A stretch of 64,000 nt of DNA, from the NCBI RefSeq assembly GCF_023156535.1, contig NZ_JALNMH010000012.1, positions 62,001-126,000 on the forward strand, in the 5' to 3' direction. The notes below the pieces were generated by a model. It had not been told where the DNA came from. It made no database searches and saw nothing but the letters and a program-made list of their open reading frames with translations. The first letter of the stretch is position 1, and each line of letters opens with the position of its first letter. The position numbers and the translations under genes are program-made. This DNA is from Pseudomarimonas salicorniae (GTDB taxonomy: Bacteria > Pseudomonadota > Gammaproteobacteria > Xanthomonadales > Xanthomonadaceae). This document shows positions 9,485 through 17,704 of the stretch, piece by piece.

Positions 9485-10743
9485 TCGGGATCCCTCGCAA
9501 GACGGATGCCCATGAACTGCCAGCGGTCACCCGGGTAGAAGAAGTTCCGGTAGCTGCACCGGATGTGGTCGGCAGGCGTGGCCAGCGAACCGCCGCGCAG
9601 CACGAACTGCCCGCTCATGAACTTGCCGTTGTATTCGCCAAGCGAGCCCGCCAGGGGGCGGAAGCCCGGATAGCCAAGATAGGCGCTGGCGGTCCACTCC
9701 CAGCAGTCGCCGAAGAGCTGTTCGATCTCGCCGCTGCCCTTCGCGGGCAGCGGTCTGAGGGCGCCGTCATCGGCGAGATTGCCCTGCACCGGCTGCTTGG
9801 CGGCCGCACTCTCCCACTCGAACTCGGTGGGCAGCCGCGCGCCGGCCCAGCGGGCGAAGGCGTCGGCCTCGAAGTAGCTGACATGGCAGACCGGGGCGGC
9901 CGGCTCGATGGCGCGCAGGCCGCCAAGCCCGAACGCCGACTCGAGGTCGCGCTGCCAGTACATCGGCGCGAACCAGCCTTCGCGCTGTACCGCCGCCCAG
10001 CCGTCGGACAGCCACAGCTCCGGCCGTTCGTAGCCGCCATCGCGGATGAAATCGCGATACTCGCCGCAGCTGACCAGCCGACTTGCCAGGGCATGACGGG
10101 CGATCAGGCTGCGATGCCGGGGCCGCTCGTTGTCGAAGGCGAAGCCACCTTCCTCGGCACCGCAGCGCTCGATGCCGCCGGGATGATCGACCCAGCGCAG
10201 CGGCGGCGCATCACCCTGCCCCGCTGCAGGCAGTTCGCGGTAGGCGGGCGCCAGCGGATTGCAGGACAGCAGGTGCAGCAGATCGGTCAGCATCAGCTCC
10301 TGATGCTGCTGCTCGTGCTGAACACCCAGCTCGACCAGGGGGCTGATGACCGGCCCGGCCTCGGCATCCTCGATCAGCGCCTCGACCTGCTCATCGATGG
10401 CGCGGCGGTAGGCCAGCACCTCGTCCAGCGAGGGCCGCGTCAGCAGGCCGCGCCGTGGCCGCGCATGCATCGGCCCGACGGTCTGGTAATAGGAATTGAA
10501 CAGATAGTCCCAGCCTTCGCGCCAGGGCCGGAAGCCTTCGACATGCCGGGCGAGGATGAAGGTCTCGAAGAACCAGCTGGTGTGTCCGAGATGCCACTTC
10601 AGCGGGCTGGCCGACTCCATCGACTGCACGCAGCAGTCCTCGGCGGACAGCCCCGCGACGAGGGCCACGCTGCGCTCGCGTACCTGGCGGAACCGCGCCG
10701 CTATCGCCTGCCTGGGCGCGGCCCGTGCAATCTGCGCGACCAT
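9481..10743 (-). CDS. egtB: Ergothioneine biosynthesis protein EgtB (sulfoxide synthase)
   Basis: A non-haem iron enzyme that joins hercynine to cysteine or gamma-glutamylcysteine through a sulfoxide. The 420-residue protein has an N-terminal DinB-like helical domain with the iron-binding histidines in KWHLGHTSWFF and HEQQHQELM (HxxxH). A C-terminal formylglycine-generating-enzyme-like domain follows, with LPTEFEWESAA and CSYRNFFYPGDRWQFMGIRL. ATG 10743 fits the family. It forms a two-gene operon with egtD through a 4-base overlap. Which thiol substrate is used cannot be read from the sequence. Confidence 0.93.
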   Translation of the reverse strand: MVAQIARAAPRQAIAARFRQVRERSVALVAGLSAEDCCVQSMESASPLKWHLGHTSWFFETFILARHVEGFRPWREGWDYLFNSYYQTVGPMHARPRRGLLTRPSLDEVLAYRRAIDEQVEALIEDAEAGPVISPLVELGVQHEQQHQELMLTDLLHLLSCNPLAPAYRELPAAGQGDAPPLRWVDHPGGIERCGAEEGGFAFDNERPRHRSLIARHALASRLVSCGEYRDFIRDGGYERPELWLSDGWAAVQREGWFAPMYWQRDLESAFGLGGLRAIEPAAPVCHVSYFEADAFARWAGARLPTEFEWESAAAKQPVQGNLADDGALRPLPAKGSGEIEQLFGDCWEWTASAYLGYPGFRPLAGSLGEYNGKFMSGQFVLRGGSLATPADHIRCSYRNFFYPGDRWQFMGIRLARDPE

Positions 10744-10821
10744 GCCCGCCTCCCTGCCTGTCGACTCCGCCCGACCTTAGGCCACGGCGGTGACCAGCAC
10801 AAGCGCGCCAGGGCAGCGGAT

Positions 10822-11400
10822 TCAGCGATCGTCGGGCTCGGCCGCCGCCATGTGCCGCGTCCAGCCTTCAAGGCCCATGCGCTGCAGTAGCGAGATGTTG
10901 CGTCGGTAGATCTCGTCGGGGTCGTCGATCGCCTCGATGACACGTTCGATGCTCTCCTCGCGCAGCAGGTGGAGCGTCGGGAAAGGCGAACGATTGGTGT
11001 AGTTCTCGATGTCCGCCGGGCCGGTGCCCTCGAACTGGTAGTCGGGGTGGAAGCTGGCCACCTGCAGCTCACCCTCGTAGCCCAGCTGCTCGACGCAGCC
11101 ATCGGCGGCATTGAGGAACTCGTTGAAGTCGGCGAAGTCGAGCATCGCCCAGGGGTGGATCAGCAGCACGGTCTCGCACTGCTCGGCCGAAACCGCGTGC
11201 AGGGCGCGCAGTTCGTCCTCGAGGTCGGCCAGCAGTTCCTCGTCGTCGGTGGCGTGGCTGACCCGGAAGCGGACCCGCTGCTGCACGTAGGGCGCACGGG
11301 CGAACGGGCAGAGGTTCAGCCCGATCACGGCGCGCTCCAGCCAGTGGCGGGTGGCGGCGATCACCGCGGCGTCGTCGATGTCCGGTCCTTCAAGGCTCAC
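10822..11400 (-). CDS. DUF1415 family protein
   Basis: A 192-residue soluble protein with the family motif GLNLCPFARAPYVQ near residues 27-40, which carries a conserved cysteine, and the LLIHPWAMLDFADFNEFL and PFPTLHLLRE segments. Function is unknown. Its ATG overlaps the stop of dbpA by 4 bases (ATGA at 11397-11400), so it is probably translated with the helicase. It ends 78 bases before egtB. Confidence 0.88.
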   Translation of the reverse strand: MSLEGPDIDDAAVIAATRHWLERAVIGLNLCPFARAPYVQQRVRFRVSHATDDEELLADLEDELRALHAVSAEQCETVLLIHPWAMLDFADFNEFLNAADGCVEQLGYEGELQVASFHPDYQFEGTGPADIENYTNRSPFPTLHLLREESIERVIEAIDDPDEIYRRNISLLQRMGLEGWTRHMAAAEPDDR

Positions 11401-12770
11401 AGCTGCCTCACCCTGCGCTTGCGGCCCTTGATGGTACCGGTCTGCAGGCGCTGCAGCGCCTGCGCCGCCTGCTGCCGGCGTACGGCGACATAGGCACGGG
11501 TCGGGAACAGGTCGATGCGGCCGACGCTGTCGGCCGGCAGCCCGGCCTCGCCGGTCAGGGCGCCGAGGATGTCCCCCGGGCGCAGCTTGTCGGTCTTGCC
11601 GGCATCGATGCGCAGGCAGCGCATGGCTGCTGCCAGGGTGGTCCCCGGACGCGCGGCGCCGCCCAGCCGGCCCCAGTCCAGCGCGGCGCCGGCAAGCTTT
11701 TCCAGCGCCAGCGCGCGCGGCATTTCGCGCGGACTGACCAGGCTGAAGGCGCGCCCCTCGCGACCGGCACGCGCGGTGCGGCCGATGCGGTGCCGGTAGG
11801 CGTCGGCATCGGTGGGCAGCTCGTAGTTGACCACCAGATCGAGGCCATCGATGTCGATGCCGCGGGCGGCTACGTCGCTGGCCACCAGCACGCGCAGGCT
11901 GCGGTTGCCAAAGCGCACCAGCACTTCCTCGCGGTCACGCTGCTCCATGTCGCCGTGCAAGGCCAGGGCATCCACGCCCTGCTGGCGCAGGTGGCCGGCC
12001 ACGCTGTCGACGTCCTGGCGGGTGTTGCAGAACACCACGCAGGCCTCGGGTGCCGCCTGCTGGAGCAGTCCGAGCACGGCCTGCGGCTTGGCCGCATGGG
12101 CGCATTCGTAGAAACGCTCCTCGATCCGCGGCGCGCTGTCCGCCCCCTCGATGCGCACTTCGAGCGGATCACGGAGCAGCCCGCCGGCCAGTTGGCGGAT
12201 CGCCTCGGGCAGCGTCGCCGAGAGCAGGATCGACTGGCGCTGCGCGGGCAGCTTGCGGAGGATCTCCTCGATCGCGGCGAGGAATCCCATGTCCAGCATG
12301 CGGTCGGCTTCGTCGAGCACCACCGTGCGCACGCCGCCAAGATGCAGATGCTTCTTGCGCATCAGCTCCTGGATGCGGCCCGGTGTGCCGACGACGACGT
12401 GCGGATCGTGCTGCTCCAGCGAGGCGATCTGCGGGCCGAGCGCGGTGCCGCCGTAGAGCAGGCTCAGCTTGAGATTGGGCAGGCCCACCGCTAGGCGGCG
12501 CATCTGCTTGCCGACCTGATCGGCCAGCTCGCGGGTCGGACAGAGCACCAGGGCCTGGGCGCGCTGGGTGGCGAGTTCGATGCGCGACAGCGCGGCCAGC
12601 GCGAAGGCCACGGTCTTGCCACTGCCGGTGGGCGCCAGGGCCAGCAGGTCACGACCGGCCAGCAGCGCGGGCAGGCTTTGCGCCTGGATCGGAGTCGGCG
12701 TGGCGAGGCCAAGCGCGTCGAGTCCCGGCCGAAGCGCGTCGGCCAGGGGGAGCGAAGAGAAGGAGTCCAT
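11397..12770 (-). CDS. dbpA: ATP-dependent RNA helicase DbpA
   Basis: A DEAD-box helicase of 457 residues that acts in 50S assembly, recruited by hairpin 92 of 23S rRNA. Visible motifs in order are the Q motif (TPIQAQ), motif I APTGSGKT (46-53), PTREL (78-82), DEAD (153-156), SAT (184-186), and HRIGRTARAGREGRA in the C-terminal RecA domain. Residues after about 385 form the DbpA RNA-binding domain, including LRPGDILGALTGEAGL. That domain separates DbpA from other DEAD-box proteins. It is divergent from the yidB-like gene. Confidence 0.9.
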   Translation of the reverse strand: MDSFSSLPLADALRPGLDALGLATPTPIQAQSLPALLAGRDLLALAPTGSGKTVAFALAALSRIELATQRAQALVLCPTRELADQVGKQMRRLAVGLPNLKLSLLYGGTALGPQIASLEQHDPHVVVGTPGRIQELMRKKHLHLGGVRTVVLDEADRMLDMGFLAAIEEILRKLPAQRQSILLSATLPEAIRQLAGGLLRDPLEVRIEGADSAPRIEERFYECAHAAKPQAVLGLLQQAAPEACVVFCNTRQDVDSVAGHLRQQGVDALALHGDMEQRDREEVLVRFGNRSLRVLVASDVAARGIDIDGLDLVVNYELPTDADAYRHRIGRTARAGREGRAFSLVSPREMPRALALEKLAGAALDWGRLGGAARPGTTLAAAMRCLRIDAGKTDKLRPGDILGALTGEAGLPADSVGRIDLFPTRAYVAVRRQQAAQALQRLQTGTIKGRKRRVRQL

Positions 12771-12829
12771 GCGCCCATGATCGCGCGTTTGCCGGCCTCC
12801 TGGCGACTGCCCCGGCCCGCCGGGACCGT

Positions 12830-12835
12830 TATGCT
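12830..12835 (+). promoter_or_regulatory. Candidate -10 box of the yidB-yaiI pair
   Basis: TATGCT lies 28 bases upstream of ATG 12864, followed by an AGGAGG ribosome-binding site at 12851-12856. The spacing suits a short leader. No convincing -35 box was identified. Confidence 0.4.
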
Positions 12836-12863
12836 GTCCCCACCAACATGAGGAGGACAGGCC

Positions 12864-13373
12864 ATGGGACTGCTGGACGACCTGATGGGTGCAGGACTGG
12901 GCGCAGCCGGCGGCAAGGACGGCACGCTTGGCGGACTGGGCGGCGTGCTCGGCGGCCTTGGCGACCGTGGCAACCCCTTCGGCGACATGCTGCGGCAGTT
13001 CGGTGGTGGGGGTGGCGCGACCCAGGGCGCCAGTCTGATGGTCGCCCTGATGGGCCTGGTACAGCGCAGCGGCGGCTTCGAGAGCGTGATCAAGCGCTTC
13101 GAGGAGGCAGGCCTGGGTGGACTCGTGCAGAGCTGGTTGTCACCGGCGCCGAATGCTGCGCTGGGCGCCGAGCAGCTGCAGTCGGTGTTCGGCGCTGAGG
13201 CCATGGCCCAGGCGGCCCAGCAGGCGGGCCTGTCGACGCAGCAGGCGACCCGAGCGATCAGCGACCTGCTGCCTGAGCTGATCAACCAGTTCAGCCCCGG
13301 CGGGCAGCTCGCCAGCAACCATGCAGACCTGCTGCAGCAGGGCCTGTCGATCCTCAGCGGAGGCCGCCGCTGA
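12864..13373 (+). CDS. YidB-like family protein (DUF937)
   Basis: A 169-residue soluble protein. The N-terminal half is rich in glycine ([11 protein letters not shown] and similar), and the C-terminal half is a helical DUF937/YidB block with [19 protein letters not shown] and [16 protein letters not shown]. Function is unknown; the family is widespread in proteobacteria. A strong AGGAGG precedes ATG 12864. Its stop overlaps the next gene's start as CTGA, suggesting coupled translation with the yaiI-like gene. Confidence 0.85.
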   Translation: MGLLDDLMGAGLGAAGGKDGTLGGLGGVLGGLGDRGNPFGDMLRQFGGGGGATQGASLMVALMGLVQRSGGFESVIKRFEEAGLGGLVQSWLSPAPNAALGAEQLQSVFGAEAMAQAAQQAGLSTQQATRAISDLLPELINQFSPGGQLASNHADLLQQGLSILSGGRR

Positions 13374-13864
13374 GCGCAGCGGACGACCCCGGCACGGAGC
13401 CGCCGCAGGGTCCGACTCTCTGGGTCGATGCCGATGCCTGCCCGCGCCCGGTCAAGGACATCCTCTTCCGCGCTGCAGATCGCACCGGCATCGCGCTGAT
13501 CCTGGTCGCGAACCAGCCGATCAGCGTCCCGCGCCGACGCAACATCCGTGCGCTCTGCGTGGCGCCGGGCCTGGATGCCGCCGACCAGGAGATCGTCCGC
13601 CGCTGCCGACCCGGCGACCTGGTGGTCACCGCCGACATCCCGCTTGCTGCCGAGGTGGTCGAGCGCGGCGCCACGGCGGTCAACCCCCGCGGCGTCCTCT
13701 ACACCCGCGAGAACGTGCGCCAGCAGCTCTCCCTGCGCGACTTCATGTCCGACCTGCGCGGCGCCGGCATCGATACCGGCGGACCTTCAGGCTTTGGAGA
13801 GCGCGACCGCCAGGCCTTCGCCCGCCAGCTCGACCGCTGGCTGGCAAGGCTGCCCAAGGTCTAG
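13370..13864 (+). CDS. UPF0178 (YaiI/YqxD) family protein with probable CTG start
   Basis: A PIN-like putative nuclease-fold protein of about 164 residues, with the family N-terminal signature [20 protein letters not shown], the middle [13 protein letters not shown], and the C-terminal [14 protein letters not shown]. The frame is closed upstream by a TGA at 13274, and between that stop and the VDADACP motif I find no ATG, GTG or TTG. The only sensible start is CTG 13370, which overlaps the upstream stop (CTGA) and has GGAGG at 13359-13363, six bases away. Function of the family is not established. Confidence 0.82.
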   Translation: MSAADDPGTEPPQGPTLWVDADACPRPVKDILFRAADRTGIALILVANQPISVPRRRNIRALCVAPGLDAADQEIVRRCRPGDLVVTADIPLAAEVVERGATAVNPRGVLYTRENVRQQLSLRDFMSDLRGAGIDTGGPSGFGERDRQAFARQLDRWLARLPKV

Positions 13865-13899
13865 CGCACGCGGCTGCTCCAGAACCGGAGGGTCAGTCA

Positions 13900-14270
13900 G
13901 GGCGCGAAGCGGACGTACCGCATAACCCGAATGGAGCCAGCTTGCTGGCGATAGGCACCCCGGACCGGACGATCGCCAGCAAGCTGGCTCTACACACGCA
14001 ACGGCGTTGCCAGGTCCGGTTGGCGCCGCAAAGCAGGCCCTGCCGTAGTCAAACTATGGGAGTGCCCTTGGGCGCGACGGCGGAGTTCCGATCTGGCCGC
14101 GGTCTGAGGTGAATCCGTGGCGCCGCGGTCGCGCCCAAGGGGCTCCCACAGTCGGGCTTCGTTGGGCGTCAGCGAAGCCCCGTAGGGTTTGCGTTGGCGC
14201 ACCGATACGGGCGTTCGGTCGGTGCGCCCGGTGCGGCCAGCCGCACCCTATGAATGTCTTCTTCGCGCCC
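13900..14270. repeat. Modular inverted-end element, long form (371 bp, A-B-C)
   Basis: The ends are GGGCGCGAAGCGGAC (from 13900) and GTCTTCTTCGCGCCC (to 14270), inverted to each other with one mismatch. The order is the A palindrome (13932-13993, arms around GAGCCAGCTTGCTGGCGAT), a junction sequence, the B hairpin (about 14055-14150), and the C palindrome (GGTGCGGCCAGCCGCACC near 14230). It lies between convergent genes, and 24 bases separate it from the acyltransferase stop. Confidence 0.85.
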
Positions 14271-14294
14271 GACCTGCGAATCCCCGATCCCGAC

Positions 14295-15209
14295 TCAGCG
14301 CGCGACGTCTGCGCCCTTGTCTGCCTGGCACAGGGCCTCCAGCCGCGCATCCTTCTCCGCCCACAGGCCATTGATCCAGCCCTGGAAACGCGCGCGATAT
14401 TCGGGGTCGTTCTCATAGTCGCCGCCCAGCATCTCGGGCGGGATGGATCGCTCCTGCACGTGCACCTGGATGCGCCGCACCCGGCCGGCCAGCAGATCGA
14501 CCAGGGTGGGCCGTCCCAGCGGGTAGCGGATGGTGACATCAAGCATGGCGTGCAGCGCATCGCCCATGGCGTCGAGCACGAAGGCGACGCCGCCCGACTT
14601 CGGCCGCAGAAGGTGTGTGTAGCCCCCACCGCCTCTTGCATGCTTGCGATCGGTGAAGCGCGTGCCTTCGACAAAGTTCATCACCGACACCGGCATGTCG
14701 CGGAACTTGGCGCAGGCCTTCCGGGTGGCGGCAATGTCGGTGCCGCGCAGCTCGGGCGAGCGCTCCAGCCGCTCTCGGCTGTAGCGCTTCATGAAGGGGA
14801 AATCCAGCGCCCACCAGGCCAGGCCCAGCAAGGGCACCCAGATCAGCTGGCTCTTGAGGAAGAAGCGCAGGAACGGGATGCGCCGATTGAACACCTTCTG
14901 CAGCACCGGGATGTCGACCCAGCTCTGGTGGTTGGCCAGGACCAGATAGGAGCGCTCATAAGACAGCCCCTCCAGGCCCTGGACCTCCCAGCGGGTTCGG
15001 CTGGCCATGGCGAAAACGACGTTGTTGCAGGAGATCCAGCTCTCGGCGAGCAGGACCAGCAGACGCGACCAGGCGCGACCCATCGGCCCGAATCCCAGCA
15101 GGAACTTGAGCAGGGCAACGACGAACAGGACCGAGCAGTGCACGATCGTATTGAGGCCGACCAGGCTGGCGGCGAGCGCCACCCGGAGTGGGCGGGTCAA
15201 GGCTTCCAT
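14295..15209 (-). CDS. Acyltransferase of the PlsC/YihG type
   Basis: A 304-residue membrane-associated 1-acyl-glycerol-3-phosphate acyltransferase-like protein. Two hydrophobic N-terminal stretches precede the HxxxxD catalytic motif in NHQSWVDIPVLQ, followed by the substrate motif VEGTRFT. It should transfer an acyl chain to lysophosphatidate or a related lysolipid at the inner membrane, and closely resembles YihG. ATG 15209 (MEALTRPLRVALAASLVG) gives the family's usual length. The exact acceptor is not determinable here. Confidence 0.87.
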   Translation of the reverse strand: MEALTRPLRVALAASLVGLNTIVHCSVLFVVALLKFLLGFGPMGRAWSRLLVLLAESWISCNNVVFAMASRTRWEVQGLEGLSYERSYLVLANHQSWVDIPVLQKVFNRRIPFLRFFLKSQLIWVPLLGLAWWALDFPFMKRYSRERLERSPELRGTDIAATRKACAKFRDMPVSVMNFVEGTRFTDRKHARGGGGYTHLLRPKSGGVAFVLDAMGDALHAMLDVTIRYPLGRPTLVDLLAGRVRRIQVHVQERSIPPEMLGGDYENDPEYRARFQGWINGLWAEKDARLEALCQADKGADVAR

Positions 15210-15339
15210 GCGGGACGTTGGCGGATGACGGAACTCATCGCGGCATTGTCGCGGGTTTGCCCGCCGCCGTCGCCCCCGGCGGCCTGACGTCGCCGTGCCC
15301 ATCCGGCACAATCGGGGCCTGTCCAGCCCGGAGTCCGCC

Positions 15340-16119
15340 GTGTCGACCGCCGCCCGCGCCGCGTCCGCGTCCCCTGCCCTGCCTCCCGCGCGGGAGCGCC
15401 GTCGAGACGGCTTCTTCGAGCGCGGCCAGCAGATCACCCGAACCGAAACCTTCGTCGACGCTGCCTTCGCCTTCGCCATGACCCTGCTGGCGATCTCGAT
15501 CGACCAGGTGCCGGGCAACCGGGAGGAACTGATCGCCGCGCTCAAGGGCGTGCCGGCCTTCGTTCTGAGCTTCATCCTGATCGGCATCTTCTGGTACGAG
15601 CACAACCAATGGAGTCGCCGCTTCGGACTCGACGATGGTCCGACGATCCTGCTCAGCATGGTGCTGGTCTGCCTGATCCTGATCTTCGTCTATCCACTCA
15701 AGCTCATGTTCAGCTCGATGTGGTTCTGGCTCACCGATGGCTGGCTTCCTTCGGACTTCACCATCGGCTCCCTCGCCGACCTGAAGCTGATGTTCTACTT
15801 CTACGGATTCGCCTTCGCATCGGTCGGCGCGGTGATGCTCGGGCTGCGCTGGCACGCACTGCGCTGCGCCGAGCGCATCGGGCTGGACCCGCTGGAACGC
15901 CTGCTCGCGACGCGTGAGGTACTGGGCGGTGCCCTGATGCCGCTGGTTGCGGCCTGTTCGATCCTGCTTACGCTGCGGCTCGAGTACGACCTGCCCGGCT
16001 GGCAGTACGGCACGCCCGGCATGGTGTACTGCCTCCTCTTCGGCCAGTTCGTGTTCCAGGGCTGGCGACGCAAGGAAGAGGCCGCACTGCGCCGCGGGCT
16101 GGGCCTCTCGCCGGGATGA
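15340..16119 (+). CDS. TMEM175-like (DUF1211) membrane protein
   Basis: A 259-residue polytopic membrane protein with about six hydrophobic segments. Bacterial TMEM175 proteins are potassium-selective channels with an RxxxFSD signature in the first helix; here it reads RTETFVDAAFAFAMTLL, so Ser is replaced by Val. The second half is divergent from the typical repeat, and ion selectivity is therefore uncertain. I chose GTG 15340 (VSTAARAASA), which shortens a low-complexity extension, with CACAAT upstream as a possible -10. Its stop overlaps pxpA (ATGA). Confidence 0.7.
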   Translation: MSTAARAASASPALPPARERRRDGFFERGQQITRTETFVDAAFAFAMTLLAISIDQVPGNREELIAALKGVPAFVLSFILIGIFWYEHNQWSRRFGLDDGPTILLSMVLVCLILIFVYPLKLMFSSMWFWLTDGWLPSDFTIGSLADLKLMFYFYGFAFASVGAVMLGLRWHALRCAERIGLDPLERLLATREVLGGALMPLVAACSILLTLRLEYDLPGWQYGTPGMVYCLLFGQFVFQGWRRKEEAALRRGLGLSPG

Positions 16120-16859
16120 GCCCGCGCATCGACATCAACTGCGACCTCGGCGAGGGCTGCGCCAGCGACGCTGCGGTCCTGCCCTTCATCAGCTCGGCCA
16201 GCATCGCCTGCGGTCTGCACGCGGGGTCTGCGGCAACCATGCAGCGGACGATCCGCGCCTGCCTCGAGCACGGCGTCGCCATCGGCGCCCATCCGGCTTT
16301 CGACGACCGTGAGCATTTCGGCCGCCGCGAGCTGCAGCTCGACGACGACACCCTGCGCGCCCAGCTGCGCTACCAGTTGGGCGCCGCCGCAAGCATCGTC
16401 GCAGCCGAGGGCGGCCGGCTCGCCCATGTGAAACCGCATGGCGCGCTGTACAACCTCAGCGCCCGCGACCCGCACACGGCGCGGATCATCGCCGAGGAGG
16501 TCGCCCGCCTCGATGCCGGACTGCGCCTGGTGGGCCTTGCCGGCTCGGCCTCCATCGCGGCGGCACAGGCGCTGGGCCTGCAGATAGTCGGAGAAGCCTT
16601 CGCCGAGCGCCGCTACGACCGCGACGGCAGGCTCTGCCCGCGAAACCGACCCGGCGCGGTGATCGACACCGTGGAAGCAGCCATGGACCAGGTCCGCCAC
16701 CTGCTGGAACGCGGCGCCGTGATCGCCGAGGACGGCAGCGAGGTGAGAGTCATCGCCGCCACGCTTTGCCTGCACGGTGATCGCGAGGACGTCATCGACT
16801 TCGCCCGCGCCCTGAGGGCCACCGTCGAAGCAGCCGGATTCGAGGTCGCCGCGCCGTGA
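16116..16859 (+). CDS. pxpA: 5-oxoprolinase subunit PxpA (LamB/YcsF family)
   Basis: PxpA acts with PxpB and PxpC in ATP-dependent opening of 5-oxoproline (pyroglutamate) to glutamate in the cytosol. The 247-residue protein has the family start IDINCDLGEG, then SIACGLHAG, IGAHPAFDDREHFGRRE and HVKPHGALYN. It is tightly packed: ATGA overlap with the TMEM175-like gene before it and GTGA overlap with DUF969 after it. PxpB and PxpC do not occur in this window, so they must be encoded elsewhere or replaced. The nearby pcp supplies the substrate logic. Confidence 0.92.
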   Translation: MSPRIDINCDLGEGCASDAAVLPFISSASIACGLHAGSAATMQRTIRACLEHGVAIGAHPAFDDREHFGRRELQLDDDTLRAQLRYQLGAAASIVAAEGGRLAHVKPHGALYNLSARDPHTARIIAEEVARLDAGLRLVGLAGSASIAAAQALGLQIVGEAFAERRYDRDGRLCPRNRPGAVIDTVEAAMDQVRHLLERGAVIAEDGSEVRVIAATLCLHGDREDVIDFARALRATVEAAGFEVAAP

Positions 16860-17560
16860 GCCCCATCGACTACTGGCCACTGATCGGCGTGGCCTGGGTG
16901 GTCGCCGGATTTGTCCTGCGCCAGAATCCAGCCCTGGTGGTGGTCAGTGCGGGCATCGTCACCGGCCTGGTCGCCGGGCGCCATCTGGTCGAGGTGCTCG
17001 ACCTGCTCGGCGAGGCCTTCATCAAGCAGCGCTATCTGGCCCTGGTGCTCCTGCTACTGCCGCTGATCGCCCTGCTCGAACGCCATGGGCTCAAGCAGCA
17101 CGCCGAAAACTGGATCGCCCGCCTGCGCGGGGCGACGCCGGCGCGGCTGCTGACCACCTACCTTGCCGCACGCCAGCTGCTGGCCACGCTGGGGCTGACC
17201 AGCCTTGGCGGGCACCCGCAGACGGTCCGGCCGCTGCTGGTGCCGATGGCGGAGGGTGCGGCCAGGGCGAAGTTGCGCCCGCTGTCCGAGGAAGAACGGC
17301 AGAAGCTGCTGGCGCTCTGTGCGGCCACGGACAACGTCGGCCTGTTCTTTGGCGAAGACGTGTTCATCGCCTTTGGCGCGGTGCTGCTGATGCAGGGCTT
17401 CTATGCCGAGAACGGCATCGTGCTGGAGCCGCTGCATATCGCGCTCTGGGGCATCCCCACCGCGCTCTGCGCCTTCGCCATCCACGCAGCCCGAATCCAC
17501 CGCTTCCAGTACCGCCTTCAACGCGCCACCCGGGCCCTGGCCGAGGGCCAGCCGCCGTGA
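16856..17560 (+). CDS. DUF969 membrane protein
   Basis: A 234-residue integral membrane protein with several hydrophobic helices and the conserved LGLTSLGGHPQTVRPLLVPMAEGAA and ATDNVGLFFGEDVFIAFGAVLL segments of DUF969. It starts at GTG 16856, overlapping the pxpA stop (GTGA). DUF969 and DUF979 genes usually come as a pair beside pyroglutamate-metabolism genes, which suggests a two-component permease for 5-oxoproline or a pyroglutamyl peptide. That role is inference. The partner follows after the heptamer array. Confidence 0.85.
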   Translation: MSPIDYWPLIGVAWVVAGFVLRQNPALVVVSAGIVTGLVAGRHLVEVLDLLGEAFIKQRYLALVLLLLPLIALLERHGLKQHAENWIARLRGATPARLLTTYLAARQLLATLGLTSLGGHPQTVRPLLVPMAEGAARAKLRPLSEEERQKLLALCAATDNVGLFFGEDVFIAFGAVLLMQGFYAENGIVLEPLHIALWGIPTALCAFAIHAARIHRFQYRLQRATRALAEGQPP

Positions 17561-17591
17561 GCCCGGCGCCATTGACCGGGCGATGGGGCGC

Positions 17592-17703
17592 CGACTCCCG
17601 ACTCCCGACTCCCTGAGCCCTGAGCCCTGAGCCCTGAGCCCTGAGCCCTAGCCCCTAGCCCCTAGCCCCTAGCCCCTAGCCCCTAGCCCCTAGCCCCTCA
17701 CCC
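17592..17703. repeat. 112-bp heptamer tandem array (3 + 5 + 7 + 1 units)
   Basis: Sixteen 7-base units lie in perfect register: three CGACTCC (17592-17612), five CTGAGCC (17613-17647), seven CTAGCCC (17648-17696) and one CTCACCC (17697-17703). The array ends one base before the DUF979 start codon, so it occupies the place where a ribosome-binding site should be. There is no purine-rich Shine-Dalgarno stretch on the coding strand. The unit length is not a multiple of three, and the CTGAGCC and CTAGCCC units contain TGA and TAG. Confidence 0.97.
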
Positions 17704-17704
17704 A

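Noticed and set aside
17592-17703. Telomere-like or CRISPR-like interpretation of the heptamer array
   Set aside because: There are no spacers, no cas genes and no chromosome end; a slipped-strand tandem array explains it better.
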